Assembly (NCBI RefSeq): GCF_017916515.1
Contig: NZ_JAFMTA010000001.1
Coordinates: 1,289,033-1,353,032, forward strand
Origin: Naasia sp. SYSU D00948
GTDB taxonomy: Bacteria; Actinomycetota; Actinomycetes; Actinomycetales; Microbacteriaceae
Length of the DNA: 64,000 nt
Reading direction: 5' to 3'
Of the stretch, positions 48,879 through 57,989 are shown one piece after another. The position numbers were made by a program, and so were the translations under genes. The notes beneath the pieces were generated by a model, which was given only the letters and a program-made list of their open reading frames with translations, searched no databases and had not been told where the DNA came from. How positions within the stretch are numbered: the stretch's first letter is position 1; each line of letters begins with the position of its first letter.

Positions 48879-51794
48879 GTGAGCCAGGTCGTCACCCCGT
48901 CGTCGCCGTCGGGGACGGCGGTCCGCTCCCGTGTGCCCACAGGCGAGGAGTGGCTGCGATCGGCGCTCGCCGGCGCCATGGAGGCCTGGCCCGGCGACGT
49001 TTCGGTGGAGCGGTTCGACCGGGTCGTCGCGGCCGTCAACGCGAGCCACTTCCTGCTGACGCCCCGCGCTGTCGCCACGGCACGATCGGCCGAGCAGGTC
49101 GCGGCGGCCTTCCGGTTCGCCCGCGAGCACGGGCGCCACATCACGCTCCGCTCGGGCGGCACCAGCCTCTCCGGCCAGGCGTCCGCTCCCGACCTCCTGC
49201 TCGACACCCGAGAGGCCTTCCGCCGCATCCGGGTCGAGGGGAACGGCGAGCGGGTGCGCGTGCAGCCCGGCGCGACGGTCCGCCAGGTGAACGCCCGGCT
49301 CCTCCGTCACGGACGGAAGCTCGGCCCCGACCCGGCCAGCGAGATCGCGGCGACGATCGGCGGCGTCGTCGCGAACAACTCGAGCGGGATGGCCTGCGGC
49401 ACGCAGCACAACTCCTATCGGACCCTGCGCTCGATGCGGTTCGTGCTGCCGAGCGGCACGGTCGTCGACACCGCGCAGCCGGACTCGGACGAGCGGCTCG
49501 CTGCGGCGGAGCCCGAGCTCCATGCCGGCATCGCGCGCCTGCGCGCGGAGCTGCTGGCGGAGCCCGACCTCGTCGCCGAGGTGGGGCGGCAGTACCGGGG
49601 CAAGAACACGATGGGGTACGGCCTCAACTCGCTCCTCGACTTCGACTCGCCCGCCGAGATCCTGGCCCACCTGCTCGTCGGCAGCGAGGGGTCGCTGGGT
49701 TTCGTGGCCGAGGTGGAGTTGGACACCGTGCCGATCGCGCCGGCGGCCGCGACCGCGCTCCTGTTCTTCGACGACCTGGACGCGGCGACCCGCATCCTCC
49801 CGGTGCTCGTGGAGACCGGCGCCGCCACCATCGAGCTGATGGACGCCGCGTCCCTGAGGGTCGTGCAGGCGGACCCCGCGTCCGCCGACCTCGTCGAGCA
49901 CCTGACCATCGCGGACCACGCGGCGCTCCTGATCGAGTACCACGGCACCGACGCCGCGGAGCTGGACGAGCGCCTGGCCCTCGCGGGGGCCGCGCTCGCC
50001 GCCGCAGGGGCGCCTCGCCTGCAGCCGACTCGCGATGCGGCGGAGCGCGCGCACCTGTGGCATGTGCGGAAGGGCCTGTACGCGGCGATCGCCGGCGCCC
50101 GGCCCTCCGGCACGACCGCGCTGCTCGAGGACATCGCCGTTCCGGTCCCCGAGCTCGCGGCGACGTGCCAGGCGCTGCAGGACCTCTTCGCCGCACACGG
50201 CTACGGCGACGCCGTGATCTTCGGTCACGCCAAGGACGGCAACATCCACTTCCTCATCACCGAGGACTTCACGCAGCAGGGTGCCGTCGAGCGGCAGCAG
50301 GCCTTCACGGAGGACCTCGTGGAGCTCGTGCTGGGCGCCGGCGGCACGCTGAAGGCGGAGCACGGGACCGGGCGCATCATGGCGCCCTTCGTCGAGCGCC
50401 AGTTCGGCCCGCGCCTCTACGGCATGATGCGGGAGATCAAGCGCCTCTGCGACCCCGCCGGGATCCTGAACCCCGGGGTGCTCCTCTCCTCGGATCCCAC
50501 CGCCCACCTGCAGGACCTCAAGCTCACACCCCCCGTGGAGGTCGAGGTCGACCGCTGCGTCGAGTGCGGCTACTGCGAGCCGGTGTGCCCGAGCAGGGAT
50601 CTGACCACGACTCCCCGGCAGCGCATCGCCGTGCGCCGGGCGAGGGTGGCCGCCGTGGCGGAGGGGGACGCCGCGCTCGACCAGGAGCTGGCCCGGGCCG
50701 AGGAGTACGGCTCGGTCGAGACGTGTGCCGTGGACGGCATGTGCCAGACCGCGTGCCCGGTGCAGATCAACACCGGCGACCTGGTCCGCCGTCTCCGAGC
50801 GGCCGATGCTCCCAGAGTCGCCGCACTGGGCGGCCGGGCCGCGGCCGCCGCGTGGGCCCCCGTCACCCGTGCCGCGGCGACCGCGCTGACCGTCGCCCAC
50901 GTCGTGCCGGCGCCCCTCGTCCGAGGAGCGACCGGAGTCGGGCGCGCCCTCCTCGGCGCGGACGTGGTGCCCCAGTGGAGCGCCGACCTGCCGTCGGGGG
51001 GCGCCAAGCGGGCCCCGCGACGTCCCCGGAGCACGGAACAGCGGGAGAACGAGCGCGCGCCCGAGCTCGTCTTCTTCGCCGCCTGCGTCGGCTCGATGTT
51101 CGGCCCCTCGGCGGGCGGCGTCGGGGCCGCGGAGGCGTTCCGCCGGCTGTGCGAGCGGGCGGGAGTGGGCGTGCGAACCCCGGAGGGCGCGGACGCACTG
51201 TGCTGCGGCACACCGTGGAAGTCGAAGGGGCTCGCCGACGGCTACTCCACGATGGCCGCGCGCACCGTGCGGCGGCTCCTCGCGGCGTCGGACGGAGGTC
51301 GGCTGCCGATCGTCAGCGACAACTCCTCGTGCACCGAGGGGCTCGTGCACGCGCTCGAGAAGGTGCGGGAGGTCGACGGCCGGGCAGTGCGGCTGCGCAT
51401 CGTCGACTCGGTGGACTTCGCGGCGACCGAGCTCCTGCCGCGCCTCACGATGCCGGAGCCGATCGGGTCGCTCGCGCTCCACCCCACGTGCTCGAGCACG
51501 AGGCTGGGCTCGAACACGAGCCTCGCCACGCTCGCCGCCGCGCTCTCCAGCCGTCCCGTCGTTCCGGATGCCTGGGGCTGCTGCGGCTTCGCGGGAGATC
51601 GCGGCATGCTCCACCCCGAGCTGACGGCGTCCGCGACGGCCGCAGAGGCGGCCGAGGTCGCGGCCGGCGCATTCGACGCCCACGCCTCCTGCAACCGGAC
51701 CTGCGAGATCGGGATGACCCGCGCCACCGGGGCGGAGTACCGGCACATCCTCGAGCTGCTCGAGGAGCGCACCAGGCCCTCCACCGCCGTCTAG
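48879..51794 (+). CDS. Fused FAD-linked oxidase / Fe-S (CCG domain) dehydrogenase, glycolate/D-lactate type
   Basis: 971 aa from GTG 48879 (GGGAG 4 bp upstream); ATG 48864 is an in-frame alternative. Residues about 50-260 are a PCMH-type FAD domain (ITLRSGGTSLSGQ, PGATVRQVN, GGVVANNSSGM). Next is the GlcD-type C-terminal domain with FGHAKDGNIHFLI and KAEHGTGRIMAPF. Two 4Fe-4S motifs follow (CVECGYCEPVCP near 559, CAVDGMCQTACP near 618). Two CCG domains (CCGTPW near 776, CCGFAGD near 902) close the protein. This fuses what GlcD and GlcF do in glycolate oxidase; D-lactate or D-2-hydroxyglutarate are alternatives. Glycolate would fit the product of an OiaX-like enzyme. Confidence 0.87.
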   Translation: MSQVVTPSSPSGTAVRSRVPTGEEWLRSALAGAMEAWPGDVSVERFDRVVAAVNASHFLLTPRAVATARSAEQVAAAFRFAREHGRHITLRSGGTSLSGQASAPDLLLDTREAFRRIRVEGNGERVRVQPGATVRQVNARLLRHGRKLGPDPASEIAATIGGVVANNSSGMACGTQHNSYRTLRSMRFVLPSGTVVDTAQPDSDERLAAAEPELHAGIARLRAELLAEPDLVAEVGRQYRGKNTMGYGLNSLLDFDSPAEILAHLLVGSEGSLGFVAEVELDTVPIAPAAATALLFFDDLDAATRILPVLVETGAATIELMDAASLRVVQADPASADLVEHLTIADHAALLIEYHGTDAAELDERLALAGAALAAAGAPRLQPTRDAAERAHLWHVRKGLYAAIAGARPSGTTALLEDIAVPVPELAATCQALQDLFAAHGYGDAVIFGHAKDGNIHFLITEDFTQQGAVERQQAFTEDLVELVLGAGGTLKAEHGTGRIMAPFVERQFGPRLYGMMREIKRLCDPAGILNPGVLLSSDPTAHLQDLKLTPPVEVEVDRCVECGYCEPVCPSRDLTTTPRQRIAVRRARVAAVAEGDAALDQELARAEEYGSVETCAVDGMCQTACPVQINTGDLVRRLRAADAPRVAALGGRAAAAAWAPVTRAAATALTVAHVVPAPLVRGATGVGRALLGADVVPQWSADLPSGGAKRAPRRPRSTEQRENERAPELVFFAACVGSMFGPSAGGVGAAEAFRRLCERAGVGVRTPEGADALCCGTPWKSKGLADGYSTMAARTVRRLLAASDGGRLPIVSDNSSCTEGLVHALEKVREVDGRAVRLRIVDSVDFAATELLPRLTMPEPIGSLALHPTCSSTRLGSNTSLATLAAALSSRPVVPDAWGCCGFAGDRGMLHPELTASATAAEAAEVAAGAFDAHASCNRTCEIGMTRATGAEYRHILELLEERTRPSTAV

Positions 51795-51811
51795 AAGAAC
51801 GGATCCCTCGC

Positions 51812-52696
51812 GTGAACCCTGACACCGCGCTGCGCGTCGCCGTCACGGGCAGCTCCGGCAAGCTCGGCCGGGCGACGGTCGAGCGGCTCCGCTCCGACGG
51901 CCACGAGGTCCTCGGACTCGACCTCGCGGGCACACCGGGGAAGGGGTTCACGAGGGTCGACCTGGCCGACTACGGGCAGACCCTTGACAGCCTGCTCGGC
52001 GTGACCGCCCGGCACGAGGGCCTCGACGCGGTCGTCCACCTGGCGGCCCTTCCCGTCAACGGCCTCGTCCCCGATGCGGCGACGTTCCAGAACAACATCC
52101 TGGTGAGCTTCAACGTGGTCCACGCGGCGATGCGGGCAGGCATCCGGACGATCGTCACCGCCTCGAGCATCACCGCGATGGGCTTCCCGTTCGAGACCGC
52201 GCCCGAGGCGCTCCCCGTCGACGAGGGCACCGTCGAGGCGAACAACACGTACGGGCTCGGCAAGGTGGCCGAGGAGGCCATGTGGGCTCAGCTCGTGCGC
52301 TGGGCACCGGGGCTCAGCATCACCGCGCTGCGGTTCACGAACGTCGTCGGCGAGGGCGAGTACGGCACGTTCGCCCGGGCGGCGGACCCCGGGTACCGCC
52401 GCGACCTCCTCTTCAGCTACATCGACGCCCGCGACGGCGCCACGGCCGTGTCGCTCGCGCTGCGGCATGCCGCGCCAGGCTTCGAGGTCTACGACATCGC
52501 GGCACCGGACACGGGCAGCGCGATCCCCACCGCCGAGCTCGCCGCGCGGCACTTCCCCGGCACGCCCGTGCGGGACGGCCTCGGCGACTTCGAGACGCTC
52601 GTGTCGGTGGACAAGGCCCGGGAGCGCCTCGGGTTCGTCGCCGAGCACCGCTGGCGCGAGGAGTTCGCCGCGCATCAGGCCGCGCAGGGCGGCTGA
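51812..52696 (+). CDS. NAD-dependent epimerase/dehydratase family protein (extended SDR)
   Basis: 294 aa from GTG 51812. The Rossmann motif is VAVTGSSGKLGRATVERL. VVHLAALP and SSITAMG follow, and the catalytic YGLGKVAEE contains the Tyr-xxx-Lys pair. The C-terminal region has FSYIDARDGATAVSLAL. Similar proteins are often labelled uronate-dehydrogenase-like, so oxidation of an aldose or uronate to a lactone is possible. It begins 18 bp after the FAD/Fe-S oxidase and probably belongs to the same operon. The substrate is unknown. Confidence 0.83.
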   Translation: MNPDTALRVAVTGSSGKLGRATVERLRSDGHEVLGLDLAGTPGKGFTRVDLADYGQTLDSLLGVTARHEGLDAVVHLAALPVNGLVPDAATFQNNILVSFNVVHAAMRAGIRTIVTASSITAMGFPFETAPEALPVDEGTVEANNTYGLGKVAEEAMWAQLVRWAPGLSITALRFTNVVGEGEYGTFARAADPGYRRDLLFSYIDARDGATAVSLALRHAAPGFEVYDIAAPDTGSAIPTAELAARHFPGTPVRDGLGDFETLVSVDKARERLGFVAEHRWREEFAAHQAAQGG

Positions 52697-52797
52697 GCCG
52701 GCGCGCGTGCGCGCATCAGAGGGGCGGGTCGGCGACCTGGCCCCTCTCGGCGGCCCCCACACCGGTCCCGAACTCCGGCGTGCGGAAGCCTCTCGAG

Positions 52798-55419
52798 TCA
52801 GGCCCGGGCAACCTCGTCCTGCGGCCACGCCGCCTCGAAGGTGTGCGTCCCGCTCGTCACCTCCACGGGTGCTCCGCCCGGCAGCTGCACCGTCGCGTCC
52901 GTCCCGGTCGGCACGGTCACCTCGAGCCGCAGGATCGAGTCCTCGATGCGCCACGAGATCGCGGCCCGGCCGTAGGGCGTCTCGTGCTCGGCCGACGCGG
53001 AGGTGAGGCCGCCTCCCGGACGGGGCGCGAAGCGGATGCTGCGGTAGCCCGGAGCGGCGGGCGCGAGACCCGCGACCGTCCGGTGCAGCCAGTCCGCGAC
53101 CGCGCCGAGCGCATAGTGGTTGAAGGAGGTCATCTTCCCCGGGTTGACCGTGCCGTCGGGGAGCATGCTGTCCCAGCGCTCCCAGATGGTCGTGCCCCCC
53201 TGCCGCACGGCGTACAGCCACGACGGGGCGTCCTCCTGCAGGAGGAGCGCGTAGGCCGGATCCGGGTGGCCCGTCACCGTGAGCGCATCGCACACGAGCG
53301 GCGTGCCGACGAATCCCGTCGCGATGCGGTGCCCCGCCTCCTCGACGAGCTCGCCGAGACGTCGTCCGGCCGCGTCCCGCTCCGCGCCGTCGACGAGGTC
53401 GAAGGCGATCGCGAGCGAGTACGCCGTCTGGGCGTCGCTCGTCATGCGGCCGTCGGGCCCGATGTAGCGGCGACGGAACGCGTCGCGGACCTCGGCGGCG
53501 AGCTGCGCGAAGCGGGCCGCGTCCCCCGGACGCCCGAGCACCTCGGCCATGCGTGCGACCCGATCCGCGGAACGGGCGAAGTAGGCCGTGGCGACGAGGT
53601 AGCGGTCCGTCCGGGCGTCGGCGGGGTCGTCCGGCGGCGCCGCCGGGTCGAGCCAGTCGCCCAGCTGGAATCCCTCGTCCCAGAGCCGGTCCGGACCGGC
53701 GAGCCGCTCCACGAGCTCGACCCAGCTCACCGCGCTCTCGTACTGCTGCTCCAGGATCCGCACGTCGCCGAAGCGCTCGTAGAGGTCCCACGGTGTGAGG
53801 GCGGCCGCATCGCCCCAGGCCGCACCCGGCCGGATCGGCGTCCACATGCGATGGGCGGGGATCACGGGCACGTACCAGGGGACCGTGCCGTCGGGCAGCT
53901 GCTCGATGGCCAGGTCCTTGAGCCAGGATCCCAGCATCCCGGAGACGTCGTAGAGGAACGACGCGGTGGGCGCGAACACCTGGATGTCACCGGTCCAGCC
54001 CACCCGCTCGTCACGCTGGGGGCAGTCGGTGGGGATGTCGAGGAAGTTGCCGCGCATGCTCCACACGACGTTCTCGTGCAGCCGCTCGACCTGCGGATCC
54101 GAGCACGAGAACCACCCCGTCCGCTCCATGTCCGTGTGGTAGACCCGGGCGACGAGATCGCCGTCCGCCACCGCGGCGTCGAGGTCCCCCGGCCAGCCGG
54201 TCACCTCCGCGTACCGGAAGCCGTGGAACGTGAACCGCGGCTCCCACTCCTCGGGGCCGCCGCCGGCGAGGACGTACTCGTCCGTCGACTTCGCAGTGCG
54301 CAGGGGGCGGGTGTAAATCTCGCCGTCCTGCAGCACCTCGGCGGTCCGGAGGGTGACCCGGTCCCCGGAGGCCCCGGAGACGCGGATGCGCACCCGGCCC
54401 ACGAGGTTCTGGCCGAAGTCGAGAACGCGGGCGCCGCTCGGCGTCGTCAGCACCGCGACCGGCGCGACCTCCTGCGTGCAGCGCACGGGCGGGCCCTCCG
54501 GAGCGACGAGGGTGGCCGGGTCGCGATGCGCGGCGACGACCCGGTGCCACGCGCTGTCGTCGTAGCCGGGGCGCGACCAAGCGCCGAGCCGGGCCGCGAT
54601 CCCGGCGTCGTAGAGCTCGCCGTCGTAGTTGCCGGTACGGACGATGGGTCCGGGGGTGGCGCGCCACGAGCCGTCGGTCGCGACGACCTCGGTCGAGCCG
54701 TCGGCGTAGCGGACCTCGAGCTGGGCGATCAGCGAGAGGTCGTGCCCGTAGAGGTTGCGGAAGCCGTGATACCAGCCGAGGCGGCCCCGGTACCAGCCGT
54801 CGCCGAGCCAGGCGCCGATCGCGTTGGAGCCCTCGGCGAGGTGCCCGGTGACGTCATAGGTGTAGTAGCGCAGGCGGCTGCGGTAGGGCGTCCAGCCGGG
54901 GGACATCGCGTCGTCGCCCACGCGCTTCCCGTTGATCTCGACCTCGTACAGGCCGTGCGCCGTGACGTAGAGCCGGGCCGCGAGCACCTCACCGCGGACG
55001 CGGAACTCGCGCCGGAGGACCGAGGGGTGCCTCTCGTCGGACGCCGGATCCTCCTCCCAGGACCCGCCGACGGGCATGGCGACCCAGTCGGAGGGAGACA
55101 GCAGTCCCGCCTCCACGACGGCCGGCTCGCTCCACTCCGACCTGGTGCCGTCCGCGCCGGTCACGCGGACCTGCACCGACGCGCTCTCCCGGGAGGTCAG
55201 CGGCTCCGCGGGCCAGGGCACGAGGACCGACTCCCCGCTCGCGACGGCGGGGACGTCCCGGCTCTGGGCTCCACCGCCCCGCTGGATCCGCAGCTCGTAG
55301 GAGGCCTGCGTCCAGCCCGAGGGCGCGGTCGTCTTCCAGGACAGCCGGGGAGCGGCGACGCCGATCCCGAGCGCGTCCCGCCGGTGTTCGAAGGTGGGGG
55401 CGGTCACCGTGATGCTCAC
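52798..55419 (-). CDS. Glycoside hydrolase family 78 alpha-L-rhamnosidase
   Basis: 873 aa, GH78 domain order. An N-terminal fibronectin-like/beta domain comes first. The Bac_rhamnosid_N domain has ARLYVTAHGLYEVEINGKRVG and SPGWTPYRSRLRYYTYDVT. A concanavalin-like domain (GARVLDFGQNLVGRVRI) follows. The (alpha/alpha)6 barrel has the acid motif DCPQRDERVGWTGD (near residue 470) and the base motif TTIWERWDS (near 746). A C-terminal beta domain ends the protein. There is no signal peptide, so it acts on imported rhamnosides from pectin (RG-I/RG-II) or plant glycosides. It may form a transcription unit with the SMP-30 gene upstream on the same strand. Confidence 0.93.
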   Translation of the reverse strand: MSITVTAPTFEHRRDALGIGVAAPRLSWKTTAPSGWTQASYELRIQRGGGAQSRDVPAVASGESVLVPWPAEPLTSRESASVQVRVTGADGTRSEWSEPAVVEAGLLSPSDWVAMPVGGSWEEDPASDERHPSVLRREFRVRGEVLAARLYVTAHGLYEVEINGKRVGDDAMSPGWTPYRSRLRYYTYDVTGHLAEGSNAIGAWLGDGWYRGRLGWYHGFRNLYGHDLSLIAQLEVRYADGSTEVVATDGSWRATPGPIVRTGNYDGELYDAGIAARLGAWSRPGYDDSAWHRVVAAHRDPATLVAPEGPPVRCTQEVAPVAVLTTPSGARVLDFGQNLVGRVRIRVSGASGDRVTLRTAEVLQDGEIYTRPLRTAKSTDEYVLAGGGPEEWEPRFTFHGFRYAEVTGWPGDLDAAVADGDLVARVYHTDMERTGWFSCSDPQVERLHENVVWSMRGNFLDIPTDCPQRDERVGWTGDIQVFAPTASFLYDVSGMLGSWLKDLAIEQLPDGTVPWYVPVIPAHRMWTPIRPGAAWGDAAALTPWDLYERFGDVRILEQQYESAVSWVELVERLAGPDRLWDEGFQLGDWLDPAAPPDDPADARTDRYLVATAYFARSADRVARMAEVLGRPGDAARFAQLAAEVRDAFRRRYIGPDGRMTSDAQTAYSLAIAFDLVDGAERDAAGRRLGELVEEAGHRIATGFVGTPLVCDALTVTGHPDPAYALLLQEDAPSWLYAVRQGGTTIWERWDSMLPDGTVNPGKMTSFNHYALGAVADWLHRTVAGLAPAAPGYRSIRFAPRPGGGLTSASAEHETPYGRAAISWRIEDSILRLEVTVPTGTDATVQLPGGAPVEVTSGTHTFEAAWPQDEVARA

Positions 55420-55456
55420 GAGGGTCTCCAGATCGGTGCGGGGATATCGCCGGGCG

Positions 55457-56347
55457 TCAGCGCCGGGGCGAGGCGGTCGTGGTGCGGATGCGGTACAGGC
55501 TCGTGGAGGCGGTGATGAACAGCTCGTCCCCGTTCCGCCCCCCGAAGGTCACATTGGAGACCCGCTCGGGGACGGGGAGGTGGCCGACGAGCGTCGCGTC
55601 CGGCTCGTAGACGTACACGCCGTCGCCGGCGGACGTCCAGACGCGCCCCTCCCGGTCCACCGTGAGGCCGTCGGAGGCGCCCACGGGCGGTGCGGCGAAG
55701 TAGGAGCCCGGCCCCGTCCTGACCCCGTCGACCGGGTATACCTGGATGTGCCGGGCGTCAGGGCGATCGCCGTAGAAGCCGGTGTCGGACACATAGAGGC
55801 GGAGCCCGTCGGGCGAGAAGGCGATCCCGTTGGGGTGGACGAGGTCGGTGATGACCGGCCGAGCCTCTCGGGTCGCGGGGTCCCAGCGGAAGACGAAGCA
55901 GCCTCCGTACTCCTGCACCCCCGGCCGGCCCTCGCGACCGCTCGGATGCAGGCCGTACGGCGGATCGGTGAACCAGAGCGAGCCGTCGGGGGCGACCGTG
56001 ACGTCGTTGGGCGAGTTGTACCGTCCGCCCTCCCACCGGTCGGTCAGCACGAGGGGGCCGTCGGCGGCCTCGCGCTCGATCGCGCGGCGGCCGTGGCTGC
56101 ACTGCACCACCCTGCCCTCGAGGTCGAGCGCGCGTCCGTTGGGAAACTCCGCGCGCGTCCGGAAGACGGACAGCTCACCGGTCGCCTCATCCCACTCGAG
56201 GATCCTGTCGTTCGGGATGTCGCTCCACCGCACCCGCTTCGTGTGCGGAAGCCAGACCGGCCCCTCGCTCCACTCGGCGCCCGTCGCGAGGCGCTCGAGC
56301 GATGCTCCCGGCGCGAGCAGGGAGGCGGGCAGGGGGGTGCTCCTCAC
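55457..56347 (-). CDS. SMP-30/gluconolactonase/LRE family lactonase
   Basis: 296 aa from GTG 56347, chosen because AGGAGGA lies about 8 bp upstream; a TTG at 56401 is in frame but has no support. It is a six-bladed propeller with metal-site residues: Glu in AEWSEGPVW, Asn and Asp in YNSPNDVTV, and Asp in GASDGLTVDREG. It hydrolyses an aldonolactone. In this locus it could open the lactone made by the AKR at 34988 or the SDR at 51812. It is divergent from the GH140-like gene, and its stop is 37 bp upstream of the GH78 start. Confidence 0.87.
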   Translation of the reverse strand: MRSTPLPASLLAPGASLERLATGAEWSEGPVWLPHTKRVRWSDIPNDRILEWDEATGELSVFRTRAEFPNGRALDLEGRVVQCSHGRRAIEREAADGPLVLTDRWEGGRYNSPNDVTVAPDGSLWFTDPPYGLHPSGREGRPGVQEYGGCFVFRWDPATREARPVITDLVHPNGIAFSPDGLRLYVSDTGFYGDRPDARHIQVYPVDGVRTGPGSYFAAPPVGASDGLTVDREGRVWTSAGDGVYVYEPDATLVGHLPVPERVSNVTFGGRNGDELFITASTSLYRIRTTTASPRR

Positions 56348-56376
56348 CGTGTCCTCCTCGTCGCCGTCGCCGACTC

Positions 56377-56410
56377 TTGCATAGCCATTCACCGTAGACA
56401 ATACATTCAG
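56377..56410. promoter_or_regulatory. Divergent operator with TTGCAT-N4-ATTCAC element
   Basis: TTGCAT (56377-56382), 4 bp, ATTCAC (56387-56392), then another ATTCA at 56405-56409. The same bipartite element with identical spacing lies at 43684-43699. It sits between the divergent SMP-30 and GH140-like genes. TACATT (56402-56407) could be a -10 for the latter. Confidence 0.5.
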
Positions 56411-56460
56411 TAGGGTGGTCGTCCGGGTCTTCCCGGCCCCATCGAGGAACGGAAAGACCG

Positions 56461-57975
56461 ATGTTGCACCCCTGCTTCGAGGTGATCGAGCTCGTCCTCT
56501 CGGGCCCCGCCGAGCCGATTCCGGCCGATCGCACGCCGCTCACCGTCGAGTTCGCCCACGACTCGGGACGCTCGTGGCAGGTGCCCGGCTTCTGGGACGG
56601 CGGCGACCGCTACCTGGTCCGGTTCGCGCCGGAGCTTCAGGGGGCATGGACCTGGACGAGCCGCAGCCAGGAGGCGAACGAGCTGACGGGGCTGAGCGGC
56701 CGGTTCGAGGTCGGCCCCGCGGTGCCCGGCGAGCACGGTCCCGTGCGCGTCGCCGGCACATTCCACTTCTCGCATGCTGACGGCACCCCCTTCCGGCCTC
56801 TCGGCGGGACCGTCTACAACTGGCTCCATCAGGACGAGCGCCTCTATTCGAGCACCGTCGCGTCCCTCGCCGAGGCCGCATTCAACAAGCTCCGCTTCCT
56901 CGTCTTCCCTCAGGCGGGCGGCTACGTCGAGCACTTCCCGGAGCTGCTCCCCTTCGAGCACTCGCCCGACGGGCGCTGGGATGTCACGAGGCCCGTGATC
57001 CCGTTCTTCCGCCGCCTCGACGAGTCGGTCCGTCTGCTGCGCGAGCACGGCATCCAGGCCGACGTCCTCCTCCTCAACGCGTACGACAACGGCCGCTTCG
57101 GACTCGACACCCTCACGGAGGACGAGGACGCGGCCTATCTCCGCTACGTGGTCGCCAGGCTGTCCGCCTATCCGAACGTGTGGTGGTCGCTCTGCAACGA
57201 GTTCGACATCCTGGACCGGCCGACCGACCGGTGGACGCGGGCCGGCGAGCTGATCGCCGCGACAGATCCGCATCGGCACCTGCGGTCGATCCACAACTGG
57301 GTGCGGCTGTACGACCACAATCAGCCCTGGGTGACGCACGCCTCCATCCAGCTCGGACAGGCGACCGAGGACTTCGGGCGCGGGTCGCTCTTCCGCGATG
57401 CGTACCGGAAGCCCGTCGTCCTCGACGAGATCAAGTACGAGGGGGACGTGCCGCTGCGCTGGGGACGGCTCTCTGCGCAGCAGCTCGTGCACCAGTTCTG
57501 GATCGCGACCGTGTCGGGCTGCTACGCGTCCCACGGGGAGAGCTTCGAGAACGCCGGCGGAAGTCTGCACATCGTCGAGGGAGGGACGCTGCAGGGCGAG
57601 AGCCCCGCGCGGCTCGCGTTCCTGCGGCGTCTGCTCGACGAGGTCGACGGCCCCGGCCTCGACCCCGTCGACAACTGGTGGGACCCGGCCTTCGTCGCCG
57701 GGGTGCCGCGGAAGCTCTACCTGCAGTACCTCGGACGGTCCGCCCCCGACGCGTGGACCTTCCGGCTGCCGCAGGGGCAGCACGGTGACCGGCTGGAGGT
57801 CGGCGACCGCTTCGAGGTCGACGTCATCGACACGTGGAACATGACCGTCACGACCGTCCCGCGGGTGTTCGAGCTCGGCGAGGTGCAGCGCAACGACGCC
57901 TTCGCATCCGATCCCGACCCGGTGCGGCTGCCGGCAGGGGAGGCCATCGCCCTCCGCGTCCGCCGGGTCGGGTAG
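56461..57975 (+). CDS. GH140-like glycosidase (DUF5060/DUF4038-type), candidate apiosidase
   Basis: 504 aa. An N-terminal DUF5060-like beta domain (VEFAHDSGRSWQVPGFWDGGDRYLVRFAP, GAWTWTSRS) spans about residues 1-100. A TIM barrel of the DUF4038/GH140-like type follows. WWSLCNEFDI (near residue 245) has the Asn-Glu acid/base motif and VVLDEIKYEGD (near 321) a candidate nucleophile Glu. A C-terminal beta domain has VIDTWNMTVTTV. GH140 founding members cut apiose from rhamnogalacturonan II. There is no signal peptide, so it acts on imported glycans. GGAACGGAAAG lies upstream of the ATG. The family placement is by pattern, so substrate is uncertain. Confidence 0.75.
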   Translation: MLHPCFEVIELVLSGPAEPIPADRTPLTVEFAHDSGRSWQVPGFWDGGDRYLVRFAPELQGAWTWTSRSQEANELTGLSGRFEVGPAVPGEHGPVRVAGTFHFSHADGTPFRPLGGTVYNWLHQDERLYSSTVASLAEAAFNKLRFLVFPQAGGYVEHFPELLPFEHSPDGRWDVTRPVIPFFRRLDESVRLLREHGIQADVLLLNAYDNGRFGLDTLTEDEDAAYLRYVVARLSAYPNVWWSLCNEFDILDRPTDRWTRAGELIAATDPHRHLRSIHNWVRLYDHNQPWVTHASIQLGQATEDFGRGSLFRDAYRKPVVLDEIKYEGDVPLRWGRLSAQQLVHQFWIATVSGCYASHGESFENAGGSLHIVEGGTLQGESPARLAFLRRLLDEVDGPGLDPVDNWWDPAFVAGVPRKLYLQYLGRSAPDAWTFRLPQGQHGDRLEVGDRFEVDVIDTWNMTVTTVPRVFELGEVQRNDAFASDPDPVRLPAGEAIALRVRRVG

Positions 57976-57989
57976 CTCGTCCGGGAACC

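Noticed and set aside
48831..51746. 971-codon open frame antisense to the FAD/Fe-S oxidase
   Set aside because: Low-complexity Arg/Gly/Val-rich translation with no motif; a GC-skew shadow of the real gene, whose domains and metal motifs are intact.
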